From Macrosoma leucophasiata (lineage: Eukaryota > Arthropoda > Insecta > Lepidoptera > Hedylidae): a stretch of 64,000 bases of DNA. Positions 33,313 through 44,039 of the stretch are shown here, one piece after another (positions within the stretch are counted from its first letter, which is position 1; the number at the start of each line of letters is the position of its first letter). The notes below the pieces were generated by a model. That model did no database searches and was not told the DNA's origin. It was given only the letters and a program-made list of their open reading frames with translations. Where the stretch lies: NCBI GenBank assembly GCA_036365455.1, contig JAWQUS010000030.1:2914001-2978000 (forward strand). The letters are read 5' to 3'. A program made the translations under genes and the position numbers.

Positions 33313-33441
33313 TAATACTACCAAATTGACTAGTAAACCAAAAGCATTGTTCGTTTAAGAATCCTCGTTCTAAAAGACTGTTTTATATAAACATCATTCG
33401 ATTACCTTTTTAATTACTTAAATATGTAACCATTGCTTTTA

Positions 33442-33535
33442 AATAAATACCTAACACCAACTTTATTGTTAGTAACTAAGTATTGAGTAATAAAAGTGTA
33501 TTTGAATAAGTTTAAGGTATACTGAATGCAATAAA
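33442..33535 (+). terminator. Candidate polyadenylation signals of trissin
   Basis: AATAAA at 33442-33447 and again at 33530-33535 (GCAATAAACT). Either would give a 3' UTR of ~150-240 nt. Confidence 0.55.
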
Positions 33536-33579
33536 CTTAAAAATTTATCGAGTTCCTTTCATTTTCGTATGATTTATAC

Positions 33580-34255
33580 CACGGAATAGATAAATAAAGA
33601 TGGAATGGTAATGTGGGCGTGGCAAGCGCGCCACAACTATGTATGAACAAACACAGGTTGGCCGAACCATTCGTTCGCCGCTCGTAGTGTCGTGTAGACT
33701 GCTTCGAACGACGCATCTCTTGGTAAAATACCGTGTGGTGCCAATTTTAACATGTAATATGAAATGTCAGACCTCAAGTATAAAGCGAGGAGGTATAAAT
33801 TTCCATTGGTAAGTCACAAATAACATTTATTGTTATAATATTTGTAAAAAACGTAAATATATACAAAGGAATATGAATATTCGAACTTAAACTGCATTAT
33901 TTAAACGTTACTGCTACCGAACACATTGCTCGTTAAGCACTCGCTCGATTAACGCTATTACTGTCTCTGCTTGCAATGTACAGCATATAATGCGTCCGCT
34001 ACACTTCGACTACTGACGTGCGAGCTCCTTGTGAGTATATTGTTGTGTGCGTGCGAGTATTTATTGTCCAACGGGCGTTGTCTTAGTATGCAAACTTACG
34101 CAAACGATTAGCTGCCCTGAGGATTTATGTGTGGGTGATTGTCGAGATGGTGTTACCTTTGTGTAAGAAATTGCATGGTGGGAGAAAAGCGACGACACTG
34201 GTTCTAATACTAAATTGAAGCAAAGGCCTTTCCATCCTTATTTATCTATTCCGTG
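33580..34255. mobile_element. MITE family F, 676 bp, with 8-bp target duplication
   Basis: Ends CACGGAATAGATAAATAA.GATGGAA (one mismatch over 26 bp) in inverted orientation. Flanked by ATTTATAC at 33572-33579 and 34256-34263. The 8-bp duplication suggests a hAT- or P-type parent. No transposase fragment was recognised inside. Confidence 0.92.
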
Positions 34256-34380
34256 ATTTATACAGACATGTTTTATTTACGGTATGATGGTGGCAAACCA
34301 ACATGTAGTAATAATATCATAGATGTAAAGTAGTAGTTTGATGGCAGTTAAATAAATAATAAAATAAAAACCCCACATAA

Positions 34381-34853
34381 TAATATATGGTGTAAAGCTG
34401 TGTTGCGGGTGCTGTTACACACACACAACGAATATATTTAATAAACACCCAGACCCTTACTGGTGGGAGAAATCCAGTGTAGGATCTCGACAGCGTAGGC
34501 ACCATCGCATTACCTAATCATCTGCCGCTAAATAGCAGTGTTCAGCACTATCGTGTACCGGTCAGATGGTAACGCATGGTCCCAGTAATAACTATCACAT
34601 AGACATAACAACTAAGGTCTCAGGAGTGGCAACGCATCTTCATTTTGACCTTTGGTCCTTGTGTGGGTGTCTATAGGGTGCAGTCAACTGAACTGCATGA
34701 TTGATTGCCACCTTCACTACTTTAAAAAAAACCGATACACATATATCTGTGAGCTATTAGCTAACAAATATTTATCCCGGTGCGGGTATCAAACCCGCGA
34801 CTGTCGAATCAAGGGGTCGTCAGACATCGCTGGAGTAACCTGATCGCCGCAAT
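34381..34853 (-). repeat. Family D SINE split by a family A element
   Basis: Right part (34737-34853) holds the tRNA-like head with B box CGGGTTTGATACCCGC on the minus strand; left part (34381-34457) holds the 3' body GGGTCTGGGTGTTTATT and CAGCACCCGCAACACAGC. Confidence 0.72.
34459..34731 (+). repeat. Family A element, inserted in a family D SINE
   Basis: Head ACTGGTGGGAGAAATCCAGT (diverged), complete middle, A-run at the right. Confidence 0.83.
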
Positions 34854-35240
34854 AAGTATTTAACCTAATTAATTATTCTGTTCACTTTCGAAAGCTTGTT
34901 AATAAAGAAAATCACAGAAATGCAGATTGATTTGAGATTATTAATTCGTCTTCTTTTGTCATTATCCCCAGTGATCCGAGGCAAAAACAAACCAATCAGC
35001 GTGACATAAGTAACGTTAAGTAGTGATCTCGATCGTGCAAGGGAGAGAGATTAGGGGCCCGCAATTCAGTTGTTAAACGCAAGGGTACGGGCCCCGGAGG
35101 ACGGTTAATCCGGCCGTGTGTTCCAAGCGAGGATTTATCTTTTGCTGACACACAGTTGACGAGGACGGTGAATTTTTGAAACGATGAACTTTTCTTACAT
35201 AATTTCACGCCACATGAGTATACCACTATTCTATCCTATC

Positions 35241-35287
35241 CACGTAATAAAACTACAACGCAGAGTGCTTTGTAGTTTTATTACGTG
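35241..35287. repeat. Perfect 18-bp hairpin
   Basis: CACGTAATAAAACTACAA and its exact reverse complement are separated by 11 bp. Probably two facing transposon ends with the middle deleted, but the parent was not identified. Confidence 0.85.
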
Positions 35288-35834
35288 CTGGTAATTACCG
35301 TACCTAAGGAAGATAATGATTTATTTTTTAGGCTTCAACAACTTTTTTAGGGACATTGACATACAGAAATGAGAATGAGAGATTCATTGCCGGAACGATT
35401 GAGAAAAAATCGCTTTGTCATTTTCTGGAAATTATGAATCAGACAAAACGTTGCAAACACATTTGAAAAAAAAAAATATTAGTCATCCTCGGTAACATTA
35501 TGTAACCTAGTGACATAAGCATTTGGCTTAAATTAAGGTGCACAATACAACCCTTTCACGTACAAATATTTAAATACTATTTAGGACAATGTCACTCTGC
35601 GACATATTACATATTAAATTAAATGTTTAATTTATCATTCATGTTAAGTGAGAGATATACTGGTACTTATTTTTTTTTCTATTAACTAGGCCAAAAATTC
35701 GAACTTTCGACACTGTCACCAGCACTGTTTTGTCAAAAATTTATCACTTGAAAGCTACTTGGTTTTTTATTTTGGATTTTGGATGTTACTGTTTTTATAG
35801 CACCTCTTAAAACTGTTGTTTGTAGTGGAGGCTG

Positions 35835-36420
35835 CTTTTTAGGGTTCCGTAGTAAACAAGGAACCCTTATAGTTTCGCCATGTCCGTCTGTCTGTCTGTG
35901 TGTAAGTCTGCGGTTTAGCGCAAAAACTACCTTAATCACGCCGACAAAGTGGTAGAATAAAAACATGAAAAAACAAATATTTAGGCTAACCCCCCTACAC
36001 GTAACGCGCGGATATATATATTTTTTTCGTTTTCCATATAGTGTGGCGGTACCGTTGAATAGGTCTTTCAAAAATATTACGGATATCCGAACATCATTTT
36101 TCGATTTAGTTAACTGTTCGTGACTTATTAAGCTTTAAAGTGCCAATTTTCGTTAGAGTCTAGTGTCTCCCCCCCCCCTGTATCAACTTAACGATTGTTG
36201 TTAAAAAATTCAAACGTTACGGCAATTTTAGCTACATATAATGAAATTAAAAGGAAAACTATCACACTTAAGGTGGCTTTACTAGTTTGCGAGTAATAGT
36301 CGACCAAATGTAATACTCGAAAGTTTTGATCAACTCCATATTTTTTTTTTTCTTTGCAATAATCAAACCTAAAAACTACGGAACCCTACACTGCGCGTGA
36401 CCCGACACGCACTGGACCGG
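35835..36420. mobile_element. Repeat bounded by AGGGTTCCGTAG motifs
   Basis: Left block TAGGGTTCCGTAGTAAAC with GGAACCCTTATAGTTTCGCC and a GTCT tract; right block CTACGGAACCCTACACTGCG. The outer motifs are inverted. A similar right end (CACTGCGCGTGGCTCAACAC) occurs at 46380. Class not assigned. Confidence 0.6.
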
Positions 36421-36706
36421 TTTTTTTTTATTTTTGAAGGTGGCAAACAAGCATGCATCTCACATTGATGTTAAATGATGACTGCAGCCTATAGACATCT
36501 ACACAAAAACCATGGGTCAAAATGCAAATGCTTTGCCACCCCTGAGACCTAAGGTGTTATGCCTCTGTGCCGGCAATTACAGGGCCGTACATTACCACCT
36601 GACCGGAACACGATAGTGCTGAACACTACCATTTAGCGGCAAGTAAATTAGGTAATACGGTGGTGCCTACGCCCGCGAGCTCCGTCACTGCAGGTCTACC
36701 ACCAGT
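36421..36706 (-). repeat. Family A element, near full length
   Basis: T-run at the left joins directly to the preceding repeat; head CTACCACCAGT at the right. Confidence 0.9.
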
Positions 36707-36904
36707 AAAAATAAAATTGGAGTGTTTGTTTGTAATATAAAAATAACCGCTTTTTACTAAATGCATATGTATGTATACACGGTACATATACAAAACAACA
36801 TTTTTTACAATTTTTGTCTGTCTGTTTGTTCCCGCTAATCTCGCGAACGGCTTTACCGATTTTGACGGGACTTTCACTGGCAGATAGCTTATGTAATAAG
36901 GAGT

Positions 36905-37005
36905 AACTTAGGCTACTTTTATACTAGCTGCGCCCACGACTTCGTCCGGGTAGATACTGAACAATCATAAATTCTCACGCGGACAAGGTCGCGGGCACAG
37001 CTAGT
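36905..37005. mobile_element. Short Lep1-like Helitron ends
   Basis: ACTAGCTG at the left and CAGCTAGT at the right with GC-rich hairpin sequence between; the two CTAG ends face each other, as in a collapsed or composite copy. Confidence 0.5.
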
Positions 37006-37094
37006 AATAAATAAATGGAACAGCTACATCAAACAGACAGGGAGGAGCCAACGTTGGCACCGCGTTGGCGGCACGGTGGCGACGCAGGAGCGCT

Positions 37095-37172
37095 CAGGTG
37101 GCAATGCATCTACATTTTGATGTCTATAGGACGGAGCTCGCGAGCGTAGGCACCACCGCATTACCTAATTTG
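37095..37172 (+). repeat. Family A pieces
   Basis: GTGGCAATGCATCTACATTT, GTCTATAGG and GAGCTCGCGAGCGTAGGCAC in scrambled order. Confidence 0.5.
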
Positions 37173-37338
37173 TAATGTTATGGACGTCACACCACTACAC
37201 GCGCACGGCGCACGGCACACAGTCGAGGCACTGCATCACTGCAATCATTGCATTGATAGCCATTATTGCCTTTCACGGCAGACGGTGAAGTCGACTGAAT
37301 GCGACATGACCGCGCCATTCATTCCTTATTTATATATA

Positions 37339-37848
37339 CTGGGTGACTTTTTTTTACCGTCTTGAAAAAATAGGGCGTGATAAGCAAATGAAATAAAAGC
37401 CTATGGCATAGTTATTTATATTATTTTTTTATATTTTCTAACTTCATCTGAAATTAAAATTTCATTAAACATTTCTATTCATTATTCTATTTTTAATTTT
37501 AGAATACTGAATTTCAACAAACAAATGTGTAGGAAAAAATATCCCAAAATCTCGAACATAGTCGCCCTAATAAACGCACGACCAAAAGTAAAAAACTTAA
37601 CCTTAATAGATTTCTTTACCTACAAAACTTGCAAAAACAGGATCGTGTCAAGTTGCCGGCGTTTGTTTGTTGAAATTCAGTGTTCTAAAATTAAAAATAG
37701 AATAATGAATAGAAATGTTTAATGAAATTTTAATTTCATATGAAGTTAGAAAATATAAAAAAATAATATAAATAACTATGCCATAGGCTTTTATTTCATT
37801 TGCTTATCATGCCCTATTTTTTTCAAGACGGTAAAAAAACTCATCCAG
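37339..37848. mobile_element. Long-inverted-repeat MITE, 510 bp, between TA dinucleotides
   Basis: Arms of ~200 bp start CTGGgTGAcTTTTTTT.ACCG at the left and CTGGaTGAgTTTTTTTACCG (reversed) at the right and stay near-identical inward (GACGGTA, GCCTATGGCATAGTTATTTA). The flanks read TATA on each side, consistent with a TA target. The interior has no credible protein. Confidence 0.87.
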
Positions 37849-37859
37849 TATAATGTCAT

Positions 37860-40695
37860 ATTTATTTATTTATTTATTCTTTTATGTATGCACAGAAATT
37901 ATACATAAGGCGGACTTAACGCCACTAGGCGTTTTCTACCAGTCAACCTTCGGGTAGTGAGGATATCGACGAAGTAGGTGCAGCAATGGTACAAAAGTGA
38001 AAATATGAGGGACAGCTAAAAATATTATCATTAATCAAATAATATATTTATATACCTACATATAATAGTAAACATACACAAAATATAAGTATTTATATTT
38101 AAAATAGATATGTACCTATAAATAGTTACGTTGCTGAATTAAAATATATATACTAATACATACTAATATATACAATATTAGTATGTATTAGTATATTACA
38201 TAAATAATATTACATAAATGGACTAATATACAGTAAACCTATACAAAAAAAATGTCTACATATATATATCACAATAATAAATAATAGAATGTCAGACTTG
38301 CCAAACTACTAGCCAACCGCATTGAGATAAAGTTCCCGAACTTGCCGCTTAAATGAGTACTTGCAGGTTGACTTCCTGATATTCACGGGAAGCGCGTTCC
38401 AAAGTTTTATTGCCGAAACGGTATATGAGTTAGAAATAAAACAAGTGTTGTGAAGAGGAATACCAAGGGTAAGATTTTCCGAAGAACGGAGATTAAGGTT
38501 ATGTGAGATGCCCAGTTTTTGAAAATGTATACTAAGATAATTGGGAGAACATGGATCATTAATAACGTTGAACAGTAAGGAAAGTGTCCTGACAGATCTT
38601 CTCTGGCGGATTGTAAGCCATTTTAATTTGGAGCGAAATGATGAAATGTGATCGAATTTGCGGAGACCAAAAATGAAACGAATGCAGTTATTGAGAAGTC
38701 GATCCAATTTGTTCAAGTGCACCTGGGATAAGTCAGAACAGCAAACGTCTGCATAGTCAATAACGGGCAATATAAGAGCTTGAACCAGAAGTTTTTTGAT
38801 ACTGGGTGGCAAAAAGTTTTTAAACCTGTATAAGGACCGCAGCGAAGATGTAACAATATTGCTTACATTGCTAATTTGTTTATTCCAACTCAGAGTGGAA
38901 TCAAGGTAAAGGCCTAAATCTTTGACAGATGGCGAGAAAGGAATAAACAACCCGTTGTATAATATCGGCGGTAAAGCAAACATGTCAATCTTATTAATAA
39001 AATACTTACTGCCCAAGATAATGGCTTGACACTTAGAAATGTTAACCGTAATTCCATAGTCATGGCACCATTGAGATATAATTTCCAAATTGCTATTAAT
39101 AATTGAAATAGACCGCTCTAAATTCTTTGAATCCGATTGAGAATATAGCTGCAAGTCGTCGGCATACAGATGGTAAGAGCAATTGAGTCTGATAGTAAGA
39201 GAGTTTATAAATCGAGAAAATAATAAGGGAGAAAGTATAGCGCCCTGTGGTACACCAGAGCATAAATCGCACCAATCGGATTTATTCCGATCAACACGAA
39301 CAGCTTGCTGGCGACCACGAAGATAAGAAGAAAACCAATCCTGAACTATAGATGAAGCGCCAGTTTGTCGGATGGTAGCAATTAAAACATCATGGTCAAT
39401 GGTGTTAAAAGCGTTGGAAAAATCAATAAGTACTAATACCGTCAGCTGAGAATTTTCCATTCCAGCTCTCACGTCGTCAGTGATTTTAAATAAGGCTGTA
39501 GTCGTGCTGTGGCCTGGCCGAAAGCCAGACTGGTATTGAGAAACAAGACTGTGACTAAAAATATGCCGCGCGATCTGCTTGTGGACAGCGGCTTCCAGAA
39601 CCTTAGATAGGAACGGTAAAATGGATATCGGTCGAAAATGATTTACTAAACAGGGGTTAGAAATCTTAGGAAGTGGAGTAACATAAGCTTTGCGCCAGAT
39701 TAAAGGGAAAGACCCTGTTTGTAGAGAATAATTGATAATGTGAGTGAAAGAGGGAAGTACGTAATCTAAAACAAGGACTATCATAGTTCTACTCACGTCA
39801 TCACAGCCCGTGGCTTTCGATTTAATGGACGCCATTATCTTTCTGACTTCATCTATAGTTATAGGAGAAAATGCGAATGAATATGGTACTGGCGAGGAAG
39901 TTATTTTATGGAGAGTTTGAGATTTCATTTGTTGATCAAGAACTGGAGTGGATGCAAAATATTGATTAAGAAGGTTTAAGGACAAGTTAGAAGATACAGA
40001 GCTTAGTTGTGATTTAGATAAGCCAAGAGATTTCAAAAACTTCCATAAGTCAGCCGGGGAACAGTCTAAGACATTTTGATAAATATAGTGGCGCTTGGCA
40101 GCCCTTACCATCTGATTGCAACGATTACGAGCGAGTTTGTGTAAAGCCCAATTATCTTCGCTGCGCTCTTTACGATATTTCCGGAAGGCCTTGTCTCTAC
40201 GAGACATGGCCATACGAACCCCCCTGGTGATCCACGGCGCAGGCGGCCGCTTTACACGAACAGCCCGCAACGGAGCATGAGTATCAAATAATTTTAAAAT
40301 ATGTCCGTTAAAAATTGAAATTTTGTCGTCGATAGAAGTTTTTTGTTCCATTATATTCCAGTCCAAGGCATGAGCATCTGAATTGAGCTTGTCAGGATCA
40401 ATTTTATTCAAACTTCTTATTAATATAGTTGCCGGTTTAACTTTAGGGCTTTTAATTTTATAAGTTAAATAGATAAGGTCATGCCTAGAGAGGCCGGGTG
40501 CAGCAAACTGGCCATGGTTACTGACATGATCGACAGAAGACGTTAGCATCAGATCAAGCTATGAGTCGTCAGTACCCACGTTTTGGTGTGTGGAACTAAG
40601 TGGTAACAAGGTAAGTCCCGTCGACTCAAGGATTGATCGGAGGCTATTGGATCTGGCGTTTACTTTCAACATGTCAGTGTTGTACATATATGTAT
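37860..40695 (-). mobile_element. LINE (Jockey/CR1-like), 5'-truncated, nearly intact ORF2
   Basis: Minus-strand non-LTR element. 3' end at a (TTTA)n tract (37862-37883). Upstream of the long frame, the endonuclease coding continues to ~40690 but is cut by one in-frame TAG. 5' end truncated within the endonuclease. Inserted directly beside the 510-bp inverted-repeat MITE. Confidence 0.85.
38309..40549 (-). CDS. LINE ORF2 part: endonuclease end and reverse transcriptase, 746 aa
   Basis: Makes cDNA by target-primed reverse transcription. The start contains the last endonuclease motif (LSRHDLIYL, residues ~19-27). Reverse transcriptase motifs run in order: RPISILPFLSKVLE, YQSGFRPGHSTTTAL, VLIDFSNAFNTIDHD, GVPQGAILSPLLF and the active site YADDLQLY, then a thumb/C-terminal region with W-N-A-L-P-V-N-I-R near the end. 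All catalytic Asp are present. The listed Met start is not natural: the frame continues upstream across a TAG where related elements have Trp (D-S-W-L-D). So it is a recently killed copy. Confidence 0.9.
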   Translation of the reverse strand: MLTSSVDHVSNHGQFAAPGLSRHDLIYLTYKIKSPKVKPATILIRSLNKIDPDKLNSDAHALDWNIMEQKTSIDDKISIFNGHILKLFDTHAPLRAVRVKRPPAPWITRGVRMAMSRRDKAFRKYRKERSEDNWALHKLARNRCNQMVRAAKRHYIYQNVLDCSPADLWKFLKSLGLSKSQLSSVSSNLSLNLLNQYFASTPVLDQQMKSQTLHKITSSPVPYSFAFSPITIDEVRKIMASIKSKATGCDDVSRTMIVLVLDYVLPSFTHIINYSLQTGSFPLIWRKAYVTPLPKISNPCLVNHFRPISILPFLSKVLEAAVHKQIARHIFSHSLVSQYQSGFRPGHSTTTALFKITDDVRAGMENSQLTVLVLIDFSNAFNTIDHDVLIATIRQTGASSIVQDWFSSYLRGRQQAVRVDRNKSDWCDLCSGVPQGAILSPLLFSRFINSLTIRLNCSYHLYADDLQLYSQSDSKNLERSISIINSNLEIISQWCHDYGITVNISKCQAIILGSKYFINKIDMFALPPILYNGLFIPFSPSVKDLGLYLDSTLSWNKQISNVSNIVTSSLRSLYRFKNFLPPSIKKLLVQALILPVIDYADVCCSDLSQVHLNKLDRLLNNCIRFIFGLRKFDHISSFRSKLKWLTIRQRRSVRTLSLLFNVINDPCSPNYLSIHFQKLGISHNLNLRSSENLTLGIPLHNTCFISNSYTVSAIKLWNALPVNIRKSTCKYSFKRQVRELYLNAVG

Positions 40696-41940
40696 TTTTT
40701 GTTATGAATAAACTTATGGTAAGTATGTACTTAATTTATATTATTATTTTAATTTAGTGTCTTTTTTCAGTTTTTTATTATTATTTTTAATTTTAGCTCT
40801 AAATTGGCAGCAGTTGGGCATCCGTAGTGTCACAGTTTAAGGCCCCAACATAATACCAGCGCCAGGTTTATTGATGCGGCACAATGCTGAGTGGGGACCC
40901 TTTAGGACAATTTTTAAAATTCAGTTTTTGTTTAAGTGTTAATTCTGTTTTTTTTGTGTTTTATTTTCTTTTATGTACCTTTTTTGTCCTAATAAAGGTA
41001 TTTTCATTCATTAAGTATTGTCATTGAGAGATAATATATAAGATGTATTCATTCCACTTGAGCTCAGCACGAAATTCTGAGATGCGATCACATTTGCGCG
41101 AGCCAAGTTTGAACCACATAGACCGACTTACCGACAGACAAAAGTGATCCTTCAGTTTCCTTTTTCTTCAGAGCTCAGACCTTAAAAATTTAACATTCGG
41201 CCAATGTATTGTATTTTTGCCAACAGTGTTGACAAAAACAAACATTTATTTGTGTTGTTTTAGCCATCAAAGCCCCGAATACAGATACTATCATCCATTA
41301 GCCGTTAGGGCACTATCGCTCCCCAAGGGGTAGGAGGTGCCGATAAAAAGGCGACGCCGAGGGGAGGGGCCGATAAGCAAAGATGCATTAAGAAAATTGT
41401 GCGCTACTGAATAATGCTATTTTCTATTTGACTGTGCGAAGTAGCAGACTTTTTTATTTTAAACTAAATGTTTACCACGGAATTTGATTTCTCAATTTTT
41501 GTTTTTCTTATGTCGTCTACGATTCGTGATATTCGCATGTTATTGTCATAATTATTTTTTATTTTGGATGACATTATATAATAATGTTTTAGTTAGCTAA
41601 GAAGGTTTTCTTGGAAAGTGCCTTCGCCAAATCGATGTTTTTGTAATATTGTGTTTCAATTTTCACATTAAATCTACATGCCAGCTAATTGTAATTTATA
41701 GAAAAAATTATAATTTGACTTCGATCAGGGATCGAATCATCGGCAGTGGATATCTAAGCTACCTTTACCCATGGCCGTCTTAAACTAAGCTGGGGCCCTT
41801 GGGCACACAAGAATTCGGGGCCCTTTTGAATATGTAAAGAAACCGAACCATTAATTTTTTCAAGTGACCCCACAAACTTTAGACCAATTTCTGTACTACC
41901 TGTCATAAGTAAAATTTTTGAAAAGCTCATATTAAATCTG
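40696..41940. other. Intergenic, decayed repeats only
   Basis: Around 40760-41010 an AT-rich stretch ending CCTAATAAAGGTATTTTCAT resembles a LINE 3' UTR. Near 41705-41770 the minus strand has a weak tRNA-like B box. No gene. Confidence 0.45.
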
Positions 41941-42042
41941 CTTGATTACACACACACTACACACAATCACTCATGCATACACTCACATTCACATACCTAC
42001 ACACACACACACACACGCGCACGCGCGTGCGCGCCCGCCCAT
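41941..42042. repeat. CA-rich/alternating purine-pyrimidine tract
   Basis: (CA)n passing into CGCGCACGCGCGTGCGCG, a possible Z-DNA-forming run. Confidence 0.85.
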
Positions 42043-42144
42043 CTATCTCATGCCAATGTATAGGTTACATACAACTATACTATACTCAACATGAATATCT
42101 TAAAATAATTTTTGGGGCGTGATCTACAATCGTAATAATAGTCC

Positions 42145-43632
42145 AAGATCCCAGACCGATAAGACACAACTTATTTTCTAAAGCATAGAACTTTCGATTC
42201 TAAGTAGTCTCTCGTGTACTTTTTAATACCTGTACGCTTGTGGAGTTGGCTCGGTGACACCTGCGCAGGTACCAGGTGAGAAAGGTAACTAAAAATCAGA
42301 GTTACTTAAGTCAAATTTAAATGACTGATTTTTATATATATTTTGTAGAATATTACTCTGAAGTAATATCAAAAAAGTCAGACGCTTTCCATGCGCCAGA
42401 ACTTTTGTCAGACGCTTTAAAGCTCTACAAAAAATAAATGAACTTAATTTATTTTTAAATGTCTGATTTTTATATATGTTATTCAAATAAATATTACAAA
42501 GTTATATTTAATCAGTCAGACAAATTGTAATGACCAAACATCCCCTAAACACAAAAATTACTCAACTATGAGTATGAGCGCGAGAGCACTATGCGCATGC
42601 GCCTCAGAGTAAAATACCTTAATATTTGAAAAATACTTACTGCTTTCAATTTCATATTTATAAAATGGATGTTTTTGAGTTCTTTTAAGAAATCAGACGG
42701 TCTAATTTGATCGGGAGCAGCAATATTAAAATCCAGTTGTGTAGATTCTTGGCGGAGAGATCTTTCGTAATCTCTAATCGAAGGAGAGAAGTATTGATCA
42801 ATAATAACGTCGTATCTTGTCGCTTTGAGTTGTATTACCATTAGCAGCATTTTTTTTGAAATAGCTCCAAAAGTTTTCGGGACATTTTTCATAGTATGTA
42901 GTAAAAAAAAAACATCAATCAATAAAATATCTGTTCGATCAGGTGGATTGTGCTCTAAACCTTTTTCTAAGGACTTCATTAAGGTTGATTTCTGAGTTTT
43001 ACAAATGGCTCCATCAATATGGCACATGGATAATGGCACTGGAGTAATAGAATAGGATAGAATTTTGGCCATATCTACTTTATGATCTATAGATATGCCA
43101 AGTACACGCCCAAAAAAATCTCTTTGAATGCGTACTTCTTGCACTTTACTACCTACTTTCGTTTTATTTTTTTTTTGAATAATCCAGTGTAAAGTTTTCC
43201 AGTGGTGTTTTTTTAATACTTTTTTCAAACCTGCTTATATCCAATTCACACTCTGAGATAAACATTGGACGTTTAGCGTCACCTATTTATTTGAATAACA
43301 TATATAAAAATCAGACATTTAAAAATAAATTAAGTTCATTTATTTTTTGTAGAGCTTTAAAGCGTCTGACAAAAGTTCTGGCGCATGGAAAGCGTCTGAC
43401 TTTTTTGATATTACTTCAGAGTAATATTCTACAAAATATATATAAAAATCAGTCATTTAAATTTGACTTAAGTAACTCTGATTTTTAGTTACCTTTCTCA
43501 CCTGGTACCTGCGCAGGTGTCACCGAGCCAACTCCACAAGCGTACAGGTATTAAAAAGTACACGAGAGACTACTTAGAACCGAAAGTTCTATGCTTTAGA
43601 AAATAAGTTGTGTCTTATCGCTCTGGGATCTT
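42145..43632. mobile_element. Element with ~350-bp inverted terminal arms and a reading frame inside, 1488 bp
   Basis: Left arm 42145-42494 and right arm 43283-43632 are near-perfect reverse complements, with outer ends AAGATCCCAGA. Each arm holds repeated sub-terminal motifs (ATATATAAAAATCAG.CATTT twice, GCGTCTGAC twice), as seen in transposase-binding ends of DNA transposons. The ~790-bp interior carries a minus-strand reading frame. No clear target duplication. I cannot assign it to a known superfamily. Confidence 0.85.
42566..43228 (-). CDS. Unassigned protein of the long-arm element, ~220 aa, probably frameshifted
   Basis: Function not recognised. Basic start, then P-V-P-L-S-M-C-H-I-D-G-A-I-C-K-T-Q-K-S, P-P-D-R-T-D-I-L-L-I-D-V-F-F-L-L, V-P-K-T-F-G-A-I-S-K-K and D-Q-Y-F-S-P-S-I-R-D-Y-E. 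These blocks remind me of a conserved domain in uncharacterised repeat-associated animal proteins, but I cannot name it. The frame is closed upstream; the alternative frame across a run of ten A carries MFISECELDISRFEKS..., so a homopolymer slip probably separates two parts of one protein. It extends to within ~75 bp of the left arm. Confidence 0.6.
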   Translation of the reverse strand: MKKVLKKHHWKTLHWIIQKKNKTKVGSKVQEVRIQRDFFGRVLGISIDHKVDMAKILSYSITPVPLSMCHIDGAICKTQKSTLMKSLEKGLEHNPPDRTDILLIDVFFLLHTMKNVPKTFGAISKKMLLMVIQLKATRYDVIIDQYFSPSIRDYERSLRQESTQLDFNIAAPDQIRPSDFLKELKNIHFINMKLKAVSIFQILRYFTLRRMRIVLSRSYS

Positions 43633-43770
43633 ACTCTATAATACTACGTATAGAGTGGATACTTCGACGTCCCGCCAGATTTCCCCGCCTCACCCGCCCT
43701 CCTCCCCTCTTATGGGCGACGGTTGGTATTCTACAATGAGGTTGCGAGCGGCCTAGTTTTGATACATTTT
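43633..43770 (-). repeat. Family E fragment
   Basis: ATACTACGTATAGAGTGGAT and CTTATGGGCGACGGTTGGTA as in the 51.6-kb copy; abuts the long-arm element. Confidence 0.65.
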
Positions 43771-43954
43771 AAATTCAATAAATTATTTATTTACATAAAA
43801 ATGATAGTTGTAACGCTATTGTGTTCGATGGTAATATATGGTACAATGAACGAGCTCCAAAGCGTGAACACCTACATGTTACCTATTTGACCTGCCAGTA
43901 AGTGGTTATCGGTTTTCTCCAATGTAAACCGTAATCATGTGTTGGGTAGGTTAT

Positions 43955-44035
43955 ATACTGTGGTAGAGCTTCAGTGATGGAGCTCCAATGCGTACGAGCA
44001 CCACCGCATTTCCCAATTTACATTTCCCAAAATGG
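43955..44035 (+). repeat. Family A head fragment, diverged
   Basis: GTGGTAGAGCTTCAGTGATG to ACCACCGCATTTCCCAATTT. Confidence 0.65.
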
Positions 44036-44039
44036 TACC

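Noticed and set aside
41705..41770. tRNA-like stretch on the minus strand
   Set aside because: Only a B-box-like motif; the acceptor and D arms do not pair.
42289..42486. Two identical 65-codon frames, one per arm of the 42.1-43.6 kb element (this one minus, the other at 43291-43488 plus)
   Set aside because: They are a by-product of the inverted arms and are low-complexity; nothing suggests translation.
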